Part shown: piece by piece, positions 9,972-21,128 of the stretch
How positions within the stretch are numbered: the first letter of the stretch is position 1
Layout: each line of letters begins with the position of its first letter
From: CAYXZL01 sp964469925
GTDB taxonomy: Bacteria; Patescibacteriota; Gracilibacteria; Absconditabacterales; Absconditicoccaceae
NCBI GenBank assembly: GCA_964469925.1
Contig: CAYXZL010000008.1
Span: 1-57,718 of the forward strand
DNA length: 57,718 nucleotides
Direction: 5' to 3'
Translations under genes and position numbers: made by a program
Notes under the pieces: model-generated
Told to the model about the DNA's origin: nothing
Databases searched by the model: none
Seen by the model: the letters and a program-made list of their open reading frames with translations, nothing else

Positions 9972-10484
9972 GTGGCACGCTTACAGTCTTTCTTGCTTCC
10001 TTTCGTTTTGTGAATAGTGCTTGCTCTATGGTTTTTTTCTGTTCGTTTTAGTGATGATAGTGACCTGTTGGCCAGTGTTTTGGGAGACGGTCTTTCTGCT
10101 GATTCTGTTAACTATGATATACGATACGGCATGGTTGATGATGCCTTGGTTGTAGAATCAAACGTTGCTCTTGATGATCTCTCTTCTCTTTCTCTCGTGA
10201 TTGCTTTTGACGCAGACAGTGTCTCGTTTGATGATAGCTTGGCTTCCTCTGTTGGCAAGCGTAATATTCGCGTTGATCAAGGTCTCTTAACTGTTTTGTT
10301 GTCTGACTTGTCTTCTGTTGCTTTAGGTGATGAGTTATTGCGTATCCCGTATCGTGGCGATACTGACCGTATTGTGTTATCAGACGTTAGTGTTCAGTAT
10401 ATAGACGATCATTTACAGCCTTTGTCTGTTTATCGTGCACGTTCAGATTGTTTAGGTCCTGATTGTAGTCATGGAAAAAATTAA
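9972..10484 (+). CDS. Secreted protein with cohesin-like fold (tentative)
   Basis: Encodes 170 residues from a GTG start, with a TAA 12 bases upstream in frame. Residues 4-22 (LQSFLLPFVLGIVLALWFF, with one TGA) form a signal anchor. The rest is strand-rich: ESNVALDDLSSLSLVIAFDADSVSFDD, GLLTVLLSD, LGDELLRIPYRGD and VLSDVSVQYID. This order of 'l.l.i.yD...l', 'g.l.v...d', 'g..l..i.f' and a final Asp-rich strand resembles cohesin domains, but similarity is weak. Two Cys near the C-terminus (DCLGPDC) could form a disulfide. The next gene starts 14 bases inside its end, suggesting translational coupling. Confidence 0.5.
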
Positions 10485-12213
10485 ATATCTTTTGTTGCCT
10501 TTTGCCGCTTTGCTGATTTCTGGCATGGTATATGCTGCTCAGCCAGATGCTTTTTTGGTTGAGGTATTGCCTAGTAGCTTCAAAGAGGGCGAAGCTGTCG
10601 ACCTGAAGATAACTGCTGTCGATGCTGACGGGAAGGTGGTATCAGACTATGATGGGGATGTCTTTATTACTGCCAATGTATTTGATGGCACGAAATATAC
10701 TGTTCCTAATGATGGTATTTATACCTTTGTTGAGCAGGATCAGTGAACAAAGCTTTTCTCTAAAGGATTAACGATCAATGCGAGTGGTAACTTCAATATT
10801 GTGGTAGAGGATATTTTGGGTGAGGTCAGGGGTAGTGCTTCAGTCACCGTTGGTTCGTCTGGTGGTTGATGATGAAATACTGGTATGGCTACTGTTTCTA
10901 TTACGTCTCCGGCTCCTGGTACCATTATTCAAACCACCTGATCACTTAATATTATTGGTTCCTCTAGTGTTCCTAATGCTCCTATCTTTGTTAATGTGAA
11001 TGGAAGTGATCAGGACACTAAGATGAAGACTGATGCTAATGGTGGTTTTAATATCTATGCTTTTGGTCTCACTGAATGAGACAATACCCTTTTGGTCAAA
11101 CTCAAATCGGCTGATGGTGCTGTTTTAGCCCAGTCTTCACAGATCACCATTGAACTCGCTTTAGAGGATGCTAATCAGCAGGAAGTTGTTTCCTCGTTTT
11201 TTATTACTCCTCCTACTGATATTTATGTTGGAGATAGTTTTACGGTGGGTGTGATTACCCGTGATGATGTTAATTCTGTTGAGGTAACTATTGGTGCTAA
11301 TAAATTTCCTTTGGATAAGTTTGGGGTAGGTCAATTTGGCAAAGAAGTTTCTTTGCAGTTTCCTGGTACCTATGCTGTACAGGTCCATGCTTATGTTGAT
11401 GGTCAAAAATTTAGTTTCCCACAAGATCCGCTTAAGGTCCTAGAAAAAGTTTCTGATCCTGATTGATGAGGTGATGATTCTGGTACTGTGGAACCGAATG
11501 GTTCAGGAAATTCTTCCAATACCTGATTTTCTAGTGCTACAGGTAATACTTTGGCTATTGGACATGTTGGTTATAGTCTTGACCCCATTGACCGTGGGAC
11601 TGCTAATGTGTTTTGGGAGCCAATGGGCAGTATTGACTATTATGTTGTTCGTCATGGTACAAATGCGGCCTATTTAGACAAAGAGATTGTTGTCATCAAT
11701 ACTGGTATCAGACTGACAGGTTTGGAGCCTGAGACTACTGTATATGTACAAATATGGCCTGCTGATGCTGATGGCAATACTTTATGATCTCCCTCTGATG
11801 CATTAGCTATTGATGTTCATGATATAGCGCCGAGCTGTGTGGTGAAGGGCATTAATTTACGGACTGAAAAGAAGGGGGATAAATACTATTTGGTTTGGGA
11901 TCCTGTCGATCATGCTAAAGAATACGTTATTTACAGGTCTGATTTTGAGGTGAGTTTGCTGAATGAGATGCAAGAAATTGGTAGAACAGACCTTACTTCT
12001 TACCCCTATCCTTTTGATGCTACTGCTAAAAACTTTGAATATGCTTATTATGCGGTTGAGGCTGTGTGTGACAATAATATTCCTGTGGCTATTGATGAAA
12101 TTAAAAAGGTCCAAGTTGGTCCTACTGCAAATATTATCGCTATCATGATTGTGGTAACCTTATTATACTTTTTGTATAGAGTCCATTATTATTCGCAACG
12201 TGTGGACGAGTAA
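10471..12213 (+). CDS. Multi-domain surface protein with Ig-like/FN3-like domains and C-terminal anchor
   Basis: Encodes 580 residues. A signal peptide (YLLLPFAALLISGMVYA) is followed by Ig-like strand-rich segments: DLKITAVDADGKVVSDYDG near residue 35, then after a Gly-rich linker containing three consecutive TGA codons, a 'SITSPAPGTIIQTTGSL' domain typical of Ig-like big-domain folds. Two FN3-like domains come next (ANVFWEPMGSIDYYVVRHG...LTGLEPETTVYVQI, and YLVWDPVDHAKEYVIYRS). A C-terminal helix (IIAIMIVVTLLYFLYRV) with a basic tail anchors it. It is probably displayed on the cell surface, alongside the cohesin-like protein just upstream, with which it overlaps by 14 bases. Confidence 0.65.
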
Positions 12214-12258
12214 TTTGTTTGTGTTTTTCTTTGATTTTAGCCTGTTGCATCTTTGTCT

Positions 12259-15200
12259 ATGTCTGATACTTTCCCAAAGCAGTATGATCATACGAAAGAA
12301 GTTGATCTCTATAATTATTGGCAAAAAGAAAACCTTTTTGATCCAGCTATTGTTGCTACTAGGCGCAAGTCTTTGTGATATCCCGTTAGGAGCGAAACTT
12401 TCATGATACCTTTACCTCCTCCAAATGTTACTGGTAAATTGCATGTATGACATGCCATGATGGCAACAGTAGAGGATATTCTTGTGAGACATGCTCGTAT
12501 GAATGGATACCATAGTTTATGGATACCCTGAACAGATCACGCGGCCATATCCACTAATGCTGTGGTAGAGAAAAAACTTAAAAAGGAATGAAAATCTAGA
12601 TTTGATTTGTGAAGAGATTCTTTTTTGCAAGAGGTGCGTGGTCGAGTGCAGGAACACAGGGGTCATATCAATGATCAATTGAGGCGTATGTGAGCTTCCC
12701 TAGATTGGTCTCGTGAACAATATACGATGTCAGAGTCTTTGTCTCGTGCTGTAAGAAAGGCTTTTAAAGAGTTGTATGATAAAGGGAAAATCTATCAGGA
12801 CAACTACGTGGTTAACTGGTCTCCTTGAGCACAGTCTGTTGTTTCTGATATTGAAGTAGAGTATGAGGATAAGGAGGAGAAATTGTATTTTATCAGGTAT
12901 TTTATTGATACAAAAAAACATGTTATCACTATTGCCACCACTCGTCCTGAGACAATGTTTGGTGATGTGGCGATTGCTGTTCATCCAATGGATAAAAGAT
13001 ATAAAAAATTTATTGGAAGAAAGGTTATTATCCCTATTATCAATAAGACGATCCCTGTCATAGGAGATGAGCATGTTGATATGAGTTTTGGTACTGGTGC
13101 TTTGAAAATCACTCCTGCACATGATGAAAACGATTTCATCGTCGCAAAGAGACACAATCTGCCTTTGGAAGTGTTCGCTTTTGATAAAGACGAGATCTTC
13201 ACTGAGCAAGCAGGTGAATTGTTCGTTGGTAAGTCTATTCATGAGTTTCGTGACAATGTCGTTCAATACTTGGCGGATATTGGTAATTTGGAAAAGGTAG
13301 AAAAATATACTCATAGAGTTCCTCTCTGTGAAAGGACAGGTTGTAGGATTCAACCTATGTTGTCCAAACAGTGGTTTATGAATGTAAAACCTGCTGCTGA
13401 GAAGATTATGCACCATTTGGATGAGTGAGATGTCGCTGTCTATCCTGATAGGTTTGTCAAAACCTTTTCCCATCGATTGGAGGCTATTAGGCCGTGGTGT
13501 ATTTCTAGGCAAATCCGATGGTGACACAGACTCCCTGTTTGGCATGATGAAGCATGAAATTCTTATGTGTTGGACGAAGATAGTGTCTTGGATTATCGGA
13601 AAAAACATATACAGCAGGGCAATCCTTTATTTAGTATGATGCTTTTCAATCTTGTGACTGATGGTCGTTTGGCTTATCAGTTTGATATTGAAGATTTTGT
13701 TGATCTCTTATGTTCTCCTAGTCTCACTCCTCAGTATGGCATGGTGATAGAAAGGTATCTGAGTATTTACCATGATAGGTTTGGTGCAGATCCATCATTT
13801 ACAAAACACCTTTGAGAATTACAGTCTTTGGTAGATATGATGGAAGATAGTGATGGAAAGGCTTGAGAGGTGCTGGTTGATCTTTTGCATGATTCGTTTC
13901 TGGTGAGTCTTCATAAGCATGGCTATGTTTTGCACATCGGTGTGTTGTTGGGTTGACTGGCTGTCAAACAAGATGATGACACTTTGGACACCTGGTTTTC
14001 TTCTGGATTGTGGCCTTTTTCGATTTTGTGATGGCCTGAGCAACACAATGATTTGAATGCTTATTATCCTAATTCTGTCTTGGAGACTGGTTACGATATC
14101 ATTTTTTTCCGAGTTATTAGGATGATGATTATGTGAGTAGAACTTATGGGCGAATTACCTTTTGATAGTGTGTACTTACATGGTTTAGTAAGGGATGAAG
14201 AAGGCAGAAAGATGTCTAAGTCTTTGGGTAATGTTATGAATCCTATGGAGGTTATCGGTCAGTATGGCACTGATGCTTTGAGATTATCTTTGGTTGTTGG
14301 CTCTACGCCTGGTAATGATGTTAACTATAGTAATGATAAGACGCACTATTATTGGAGGTTTATTAATAAACTGCGAAATGCTTCTAGGTTTGTTTCGATG
14401 TCTGTAGCGTCAGCAGATATCCGCTATGATCTTGTGTATTTGTCTGATTATCTTTTTTCCCATAAAGATGAACTGCAGGATTTTGATTTACGGATTTTGC
14501 ATGCTTTACATGAACTGATAGAGGAAACTGATAGAGCGTTTGGTAAATACTATCTGGGAGAAGCAGCTCATCAAGTAGTACAGACGTTGCGAGAGTACTT
14601 TTGTGACTGGTATATTGAGATTTCTAAAATCTCTCAATGACCGATGACTCCTTATGTGTTGGTATATGTGTTGGGTGTGTTTCTCCAATTACTCCATCCA
14701 TTTGCTCCTTTTGTGACTGAGCAGTTGTGGCAATCTTTTGGTTTTGCTGATTCTATTTCTATCAGTAATTGGCCTGTTGTATTGGCAGACCTTCCTCCCA
14801 AAAACTACAAGATCAAGCTTATGATGGAGATCATTACTCAAATGAGACACTTGAGGACCAAGGCTACTGACAAATCTCATGAGAAGGTAGATGTTTTTGT
14901 CCAGGGTTCCTCTGATATTTTAGACTATCTTCAACAGTCTGAAGAGCTTTTAAAAAAACTTGTCAACGTGCAGACAGTGATCTATGTGAGAGAAACTCAG
15001 GATTTACCAGACGGATATGTCACATGAGTAGTTATCAATATTACTGTTGGCGTAAAGGGTATTCAAACCATCAATAGACAGCAGCATATAGGAAATCTAG
15101 AGAAACAGTTGGAAAAAGAGGAACAATTTTTGCAGATTATTAGAAATACTTTGGCGAGTCCAAGTTTTGTTGCTCATGCTCCTGCTGATGTCTTGGAAGC

Positions 15201-15276
15201 AAAGAAGCAGAAGATGGCAGAAGTAAAATCTAATATTGATGCCTTGCAGTCGGAGATTAAGAGGTTGAGGAGTTAA
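12259..15276 (+). CDS. valS: Valyl-tRNA synthetase
   Basis: Encodes 1005 residues, somewhat longer than the common 860-950. It charges tRNA-Val. PLPPPNVTGKLHVGHA carries the HIGH motif at residues 62-66, and its glycine is encoded by TGA (12448). The editing domain includes ITIATTRPETMFGDVAIAVHP and KITPAHDENDF; ISRQIRWGHRLPVW precedes the class-specific insertion, and GRKMSKSLGN carries KMSKS at residues 651-655. The C-terminus is the usual coiled-coil arm (EKQLEKEEQFLQIIRN...IDALQSEIKRLRS). A region of roughly 100 residues after YVLDEDSVLDYR is longer than in standard ValRS. About twenty TGA codons are read as Gly. Confidence 0.95.
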
Positions 15277-15563
15277 GACTTTTTTGTGTCTTGTTACACT
15301 AATGCATAGTTGTTTCTTTTAATGACGAATAGGTATTGTTGAAAAGTAATATAAAGGGGACGAGTTCCTTCTTGACAATCTTCTTTCGCTACTATGGTGT
15401 TATTTAGGGTTTTCATTTTTTATTTTAGCCTTGAAACACTACCTTTTCTATACTTTCTCTCTCAATGACTGTACGTTATGTTTACTCTCTGCATTGGAGT
15501 ATCCGTATTTTTTTGTTGCTTGTATTATTCCATTTCATGGCGGTTCTATTTTTCCCCATTTAT
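15277..15563. other. Intergenic region with no recognised gene
   Basis: Nothing convincing was found between the valS stop and the tRNA-His terminator on either strand. A short plus-strand frame at 15465-15593 could encode 42 hydrophobic residues, but it runs into the terminator of the tRNA-His transcript, so it is not called. Confidence 0.4.
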
Positions 15564-15601
15564 AAAAAAACGCCTTCTTTGAAGGTGCTCTAGGAAGCGT
15601 T
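15564..15601 (-). terminator. Intrinsic terminator of the tRNA-His transcript
   Basis: Read on the minus strand, AACGCTTCC pairs with the later GAAGGCGTT, with a small inner hairpin CCTTC-aaa-GAAGG, and seven T residues follow. It lies about 100 bases downstream of tRNA-His and closes the minus-strand run that begins at the RNase Y gene. Confidence 0.75.
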
Positions 15602-15703
15602 GCACTTCTTTCCCCATTGTTTGGGACTTCATAGAAGGGGAGATTGTATAGGAGTTGAAGTTATTACTTAGGTTTTATTTGAGGTATACTCATACATTTA
15701 GTT

Positions 15704-15780
15704 TGGGGCGATCGACGGGGATCGAACCCGCGACACTCGGGACCACAACCCGATGCTCTACCAACTGAGCTACGACCGCC
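15704..15780 (-). tRNA. tRNA-His (GTG anticodon)
   Basis: The minus strand folds into a full cloverleaf: D-arm TAGCTCAGTTGGTAGAGCA, anticodon loop TTGTGGT with GTG, and T-arm GCGGG-TTCGATC-CCCGT. It has the His-specific extra G(-1) paired with C73 outside the normal 7-bp acceptor stem, which is the identity element for HisRS. The 3' CCA is encoded in the genome, unlike the tRNA-Ser in this window. Confidence 0.95.
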
Positions 15781-15889
15781 ATAGAGTTTATCGTATTTTC
15801 CTAGACAAAAAATGCTACAAGAAGTAGCATCCTCTACTATATCAAGTAATGCAGTAAATGCAAGACTAAGCACGGACTGTGCTTTGTGT

Positions 15890-17416
15890 CTATTTTTTAA
15901 TGTTAAAGGTGATTCTGGATTTTGTGGTTGGGATGGTCCTATACCATGGTGGTCTGATAGTGAGTTTTGTTGTTCCGATTTCTGGATACTCTTGGAGGAG
16001 ACTTTGTGCTTCTTGTTCTGTTTTGCCTATGATCGTGTTTTTTATTTTGTTTTTGACTCCGTTTTTATCGGTTTCAAAGTTGTAACCACGGATAACGCTG
16101 ACTGACGTAGGGATAATGAGTATATCGTCTTGGGTGTTTTTGATATCGTATAGTATGAGTGATTGGATATTGATGTCGATGAGTAGTTGTGTGTCTGCTT
16201 GTCTTTGGCTGATATATTGCAGAATACTTTTTACTATGTCGCTTTGCTTAACGTAGAGAAAATTGAAACTACTTTTTATACTGCCTTCGACAATTGGTCA
16301 TTTATCTCATACCTTTTGCTTTACGAGTATTGGTTGTGTTACTACGTGTATGAGATTGTCATAGTGTAGTAGTACTGCATTGGGTATATCAAACTTTTTT
16401 CTTAGGATATCTTTTTTGTTTGTTTCGATATACTCACGTAGTTTTTTATCGAGTTGATTGATATCTTCTTGTGATACGACTCATTGTGATAGTGTTACTC
16501 ATCCAGTGAAATTGCTGTCTGCGATAGCATATATTTTTTTGAGAAAGTAACTGTCTTTGAGGTTTTTTATGTGCATTGTTGTTCCTGCTTCTATGTTACC
16601 CTTTGGTCACATCGTGTTGCCAAATATGTCACTTGGTGTGGCAGTAACCTGTATTTGTACTGATGATTTATTATCACTGCTACCTGCGGGTATGGTGAAT
16701 GCTTCATCAGCAGTGAAACTAAGTCCGTTTGGTGTTACAAATTTTGTGTTTTTAATGATTGAGTATTCTGTTGTTGTTTCATTGTATAGTGTTATTGTTC
16801 CTTTTGCTGGTCTTTGTTCATCAGGGCTGGTAGCAATATTACTTGCCATCGTGTGTTCATATTCAAAACTTCCTGAGTAATAGGGTATGCTGAGTTGTGT
16901 GTTGATGCTTGGGAATACTCATTCACTGACTGGATAATAACGGAAATTATAGATAATATCTTCTACTTGATAGTTTGGTGTTATCGTAACTTGTGTGCTT
17001 GGAAGGATCAGTGCATAGAGCATATACAGGACGGTGAGAAGTACAAAGACTTCCAAGCCGAATAGTAGATATGCTGCATAGTGTTTTTGGTTGTATAGTG
17101 CTTGATGGAATTTTTTTATATTGAAAAAGAATAAGTAGCTGATGTGTGCTAATTTTATCCATTTGTTTTTGTACTGATATTCAAACTGCAATCAGTTTTC
17201 TTCGAAATATTTTTTAGTCTTTTCTGTTTTGGCGACGAAAGTCGCAGTTATTTCCTTTGCATTTAGAAGACTTTTGATTTGTTTTGCTCGTCGATCATTT
17301 TTGAAAATATCGTTGTTTTCCTCTATAAATATTGTTATGGATTTTTTATTTGGTATTTTTTCAAGGGTCTTGAAAACTTTGTAGAAGCTATCGGTTTCCA
17401 GGAAAAAAAATCTCAT
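15890..17416 (-). CDS. Membrane-anchored protein with baseplate-J-like region
   Basis: Encodes 508 residues. The first 120 residues look cytoplasmic (basic, Lys/Glu-rich), then comes one membrane helix (YLLFGLEVFVLLTVLYMLYALIL, about residues 125-147), and the remaining 360 residues lie outside. That part contains KGTITLYNETTTEYSII, FVTPNGLSFTADEAFTIPAG and VQIQVTATPSDIFGN, a pattern shared with the 'Baseplate J/gp47' proteins annotated in many CPR genomes. Its function there is unknown, and it need not have anything to do with phage. Seven TGA codons are read as Gly. It follows the Lgt-like gene by 50 bases in the same direction. Confidence 0.55.
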
Positions 17417-17466
17417 GATTTATGCTATCTCTCATATAGTAAAGGTTTGTTTTGTGTTCGTGAGTT

Positions 17467-18240
17467 TTATTGTTTTTGTAATAAAAATTGTTGTATGCAA
17501 ATCATAACAATAACAAACGATAGGTATGATTTGATATCTAGCGTAATGTCTGAAAACCCAAGTACTCAATATTTGGGGCTTTGTTGAAAATACAATGCTA
17601 TGTTGACCAATATTGTTAGTATTGCTAGCGTTAGATATCCAACTTTTATGTTGCGATAGATCTGTTTCATTACTGTGTGCAGTCCTGCTGCGAGCATTCA
17701 GGCTATAGAAAGATATAGTCCGATAGGCAATACTCTTCCGAAACCGTTCCGTTTACTGTTTTCTGGGCTAAAAGTCATGATTCATCGTTGTTCGTTTGGT
17801 TGTCAGATGACATTATCTCCCAGTAAAAAAAATATTCCTAGTGGAATAAAACTTACACTTGTTGCGTATGCTATTGTTTCTATCCGTCTGAGCTTTTCTT
17901 CTTTGAATTTTATGGTGTTGAGAAACATAATGATGCTGATTGCTATACCTGTGACTATTCCTACGAAGTGAAACTGAAAATCATAGGGAGACAAAATGGT
18001 GAGGACTTCTTGTATGGTTGATGGAAAGACGTCACTGTACACGAGTACGAAATTACTATACGCACCGAGTATATACGCTGTGATGATTGGCAGTGGAAGC
18101 CGGTAAAATAATTTTCTGAATTGTAGATTGTGATGTTTGGTTTGGAAGTATGCAATGACAAGGAATGTTATGATTGTGATAACAATTCCTATTCCTGTCA
18201 TGGATATTTGTGATCACCGGATCGTGATGATCGGATACAT
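17467..18240 (-). CDS. Polytopic membrane protein resembling a divergent Lgt
   Basis: Encodes 257 residues with about seven hydrophobic helices. The start MYPIITIRGSQISMTGIGIV imitates the N-terminus of prolipoprotein diacylglyceryl transferase, and FHFVGIVTGIAISIIMFL and FIPLGIFFLLGDNVIGQPN sit where Lgt has its GGxxFxGGxxG and GRxGNFxNGE segments. However, the catalytic arginine and asparagine of those motifs are missing. A canonical Lgt is encoded at 24724-25662, so this one may be a paralogue with another role, or an unrelated membrane protein. The start was moved upstream of ATG 18201 because the frame stays open through a TGA. Confidence 0.45.
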
Positions 18241-18300
18241 AGTTGTTTGTGGTTACTAAAAGGTTTTATCTATGAGTGAGAGATTGTTTTTTTATATGTA

Positions 18301-19803
18301 CTATCTTAGATAATCTATGATTTTGTATTCTCTGATGGTAGACACTCTTATGATACCAGGATAATCGAGCTGTTCTTCTACTTTTTCAGCGATAGTTTCC
18401 ATGAGTTTTTGTGTTCCAGCGTCGTCAATTTGTTGAGGGTCGACAAAGACCATGATATCTCTTCCAGCTTGCATGATGTGTACTTTGTCTACTCCAGTGA
18501 TTTCCATAATGAGTTTCTCTAATTCTGCCATTTTGTCTATAAATAACTCTTTTGTGTTGTATCTTGCTCCTGGTCTGGATGCTGACATTGCATCTGCTGC
18601 TGTCACAATTCGAGATATAGGTGTTGTCATAGGAACATCAAAGTGATGAGACTCTGCCGCATTGATGATGTCTTCGTGCATTGCAAATTTTCTTAAGGTG
18701 TCTGCTCCTATTTTTGTGTGTGATTCGCCTGTTGCAGCGATGACCTTACCAATATCATGTAACAATCATGCTTTTTTTGCTAATATGGGGTCCAGATTCA
18801 TTTCTGTAGCAATTGCTTCGCACATTTTTGCTACTTCTATGCTATGTGTCCAGAGATTTTGCCCATAACTATATCTCAAATAGAACTGTCCGATATATCT
18901 CACGATTTGTGGTTTCATCATTGGAAGATTGAGCATTTGTAATGCTTCTTTTCATTTTTCAGTGAGGAGATCATCGAGAGAGTTCACTACATCAGTGTAT
19001 GTTTTTTCGATATAATGTGGGTTGATCCTTCCATCTTTTATTAATCTTTTCAATGTTTCCGTTGCCATGTATCTTTTTTCTGGTTCATAACAGGATATTT
19101 TAACACAGAGGGGAGTATCATCGATGATGATCTCTGCACCCGTTGTTCTTTCGAAGAAATTTATATTTCTTCCTTCCCTTCCTATGAGTTTTCCCTTGAA
19201 ATCTTCTGATGGTATATCAACGGTTGTTGAGGTAAATTCGCTTACTGCATCTGATGCGATTCTTGGTAACACTCTTGCAATTATTTGTGCAGCTTCTTTA
19301 TCTGTTTCTTCTTTTTTTATCAGTTTAAACTTTTCTATAAATTGTTTTATCTCCGCCTGGCTTTTTTCTTCTATAGCGTTCATTAAGTGCTGTTTTGCAT
19401 CTTCTGCTTTCATTTTTGCTATTGCTTCTAGTTTTTTTTGTTGTTCTTCTTTTGTTTTTTCTATTTCTTCGAGCTTATTCTTCATTTCTTCTTTTTGCTC
19501 CTCCAGCTTTATGAGCCTTTCATCCATTTTCTCCTCTCTTTTCAGAATTCTTTCTTCAATCTGTTCTAACTGTTTTTGTTTTTTTTCTTCCATTTTTTCG
19601 CATTTTTCTTCTGCTTGTTTTATGAGCTTTTCTGCTTCGTTTTTTGCTGTTGTTAGAATTTCTTCTTCTAGTTCATTGGCTTTAGCCATGCGTTTTTTAA
19701 ATTTGATGGCTTTTTCTGTTAGTGTTCTTTTGTAACCAAAAAATCATAGGGATCCTCATAGGAAAAACGCTATTATCCCCAAAACAATTGTTGTTCGTGG
19801 CAT
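18301..19803 (-). CDS. rny: Ribonuclease Y
   Basis: Encodes 500 residues, close to the usual 510-520. It starts with one membrane helix (TIVLGIIAFFLGGSLGFFG, with two TGA codons), then about 140 residues of charged coiled coil (EEEILTTAKNEAEKLIKQAEEK onward), then a KH domain with GKLIGREGRNINFFERTTGAEI, then an HD domain with HSIEVAKM, LLHDIGK and SHHFD. RNase Y is the membrane-bound endoribonuclease that starts mRNA decay in organisms lacking RNase E; RNase J in this window would continue it. It heads the minus-strand run that ends with tRNA-His and is divergent from dprA. Confidence 0.93.
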
Positions 19804-19934
19804 ATGTAAAGGTTCTTATAATGCTAAAGATGCGTTGTAACTGTATGTGTTGTGGTTATATTTTTTTCTGTAGTGAATGCAAGAATGAGCATATTATAGA
19901 GTTTTTGTTCTTGATTTGGCTTTCTTGAACCATC

Positions 19935-20933
19935 ATGGATTACCAATGTTTTTTGTACTCGGCCGATAATTCTCTTAGGATTTCCGATCTCAAATCGGGT
20001 AATTATTCTGAGCAATATAATATTTCGGAAGTGGAACAGTGGATGCAAGATAATTGTGTGCATGCTGCTTTGGAGTGATCGGATTCTTATCATCATAAAT
20101 TCTATGCTGTTAGAGGAAAACCTTATATCTACTATTTCTTGTGAGATAGTTCTTTGCTCAATGCCCCTTTGTTGGCAATAGTGTGACCAAGAAAAATGAG
20201 TGCTTATGCTCAAGAAGTGTTGGAGCAGCTTTTTTCTCTTGTCAAAGACTATGCTATTGCCACCATTTCTGGAATGGCAGACGGAGTTGATAGCTTGTGT
20301 CATAGGCTTTCCTTGCACTATCATATACCAACAATAGCCGTTCTCGGTTCGGGGTTAAGATCTGCTCTTTCAAGTTCTAAGAGAGAACTTATTTTTTCTA
20401 TAGCTCAAGCCTGATGTGTTATTTCCGAATTCAAACTTGGTCAAGTCGCCACCTCCTATACCTTTCCTCAAAGAAATCGTCTTATTGCCTGACTTAGTCA
20501 TTGTCTTTTTTTGCCTGAAGCATGAGAAAAAAGCGGAAGCCTTTTGACTCTATCTGAAGCTTGTAGTTTGCAGAAGCCCGTGTATGGTGTTCCTCAAACT
20601 ATATTTTGTCCTCAGAGTGCTTGATTGTTGCGTATGATGCAGGAGTGATCTGTCAGGATCGTTGCTAACTTGGAAGACTTTGTTAAAGAGGAGTTTGGTC
20701 AGTATAAACGTTCTTCTTCTTTTCCCGCTTACCCTCCAAATTTGCATGCTTTGTCTTCCTTGCATCAGCTTGTTTTTTCTCATATTGCTAAAGAGGCTTG
20801 ATTGTGAATTTCTGTTGATGCTTTGTGTGAAAAGCTTTCTTTGGATCTATGAAATCTCATGAGTGTTCTCACTGAGTTGGAGATTCAGAGTTTTGTGTTT
20901 GTGAACTCCGTATGACGCTATTGTGTTTCGTAG
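19935..20933 (+). CDS. dprA: DNA processing protein DprA (Smf)
   Basis: Encodes 332 residues. DprA binds incoming single-stranded DNA and loads RecA during natural transformation. The Rossmann-like domain is clear: LLAIVGPRKMSAYAQEV, ATISGMADGVDSLCH, TIAVLGSGL, GCVISEF, FPQRNRLIAGLSHCLFLPEAGEKSGSLLT and KPVYGVPQ. A winged-helix-like C-terminus follows (ISVDALCEKLSLDLGNLMSVLTELEIQ). The G of VGPRK and the G of EAGEKSG are encoded by TGA. It suggests that this cell can take up DNA. It stands alone, divergent from rny with 131 bases between. Confidence 0.9.
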
Positions 20934-21055
20934 TTGTTATTTTGATAGGTGTATCATGCTTTGTTTTGTTATGATTTTTGATTTTTTAACATTTTAGGCT
21001 AGCTAACACGTATAAAGTTTTATTGATTTGTCTCTTGTAGTTTTTGTCATCAAAC

Positions 21056-21101
21056 ACACTATGTAGTATCTATGGTGTTACTCTAACACAACATATTGTG
21101 T
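21056..21101 (+). promoter_or_regulatory. Paired NrdR boxes upstream of nrdD
   Basis: Two copies of the NrdR operator lie 30 bp apart, start to start, about three helical turns. The second, ACACAACATATTGTGT (21086-21101), matches the consensus ACACWATATATWGTGT at 15 of 16 positions. The first, ACACTATGTAGTATCT (21056-21071), is weaker. NrdR is the ATP-cone repressor of ribonucleotide reductase genes. A possible -35 TTGTCA lies just upstream of the first box, so binding would block the promoter. nrdD starts 27 bases after the second box. Confidence 0.75.
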
Positions 21102-21128
21102 TTTTTTTGTCCTCTTATTTGTGCTTTG

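Noticed and set aside
15465..15593. Possible 42-residue hydrophobic protein
   Set aside because: It overlaps the terminator of the tRNA-His transcript on the other strand and has no supporting similarity or start signal.
15890..17416. Prophage baseplate gene
   Set aside because: No other phage structural, lysis or integration genes are nearby, and the protein is membrane-anchored; similar proteins are annotated this way in CPR genomes without phage context.
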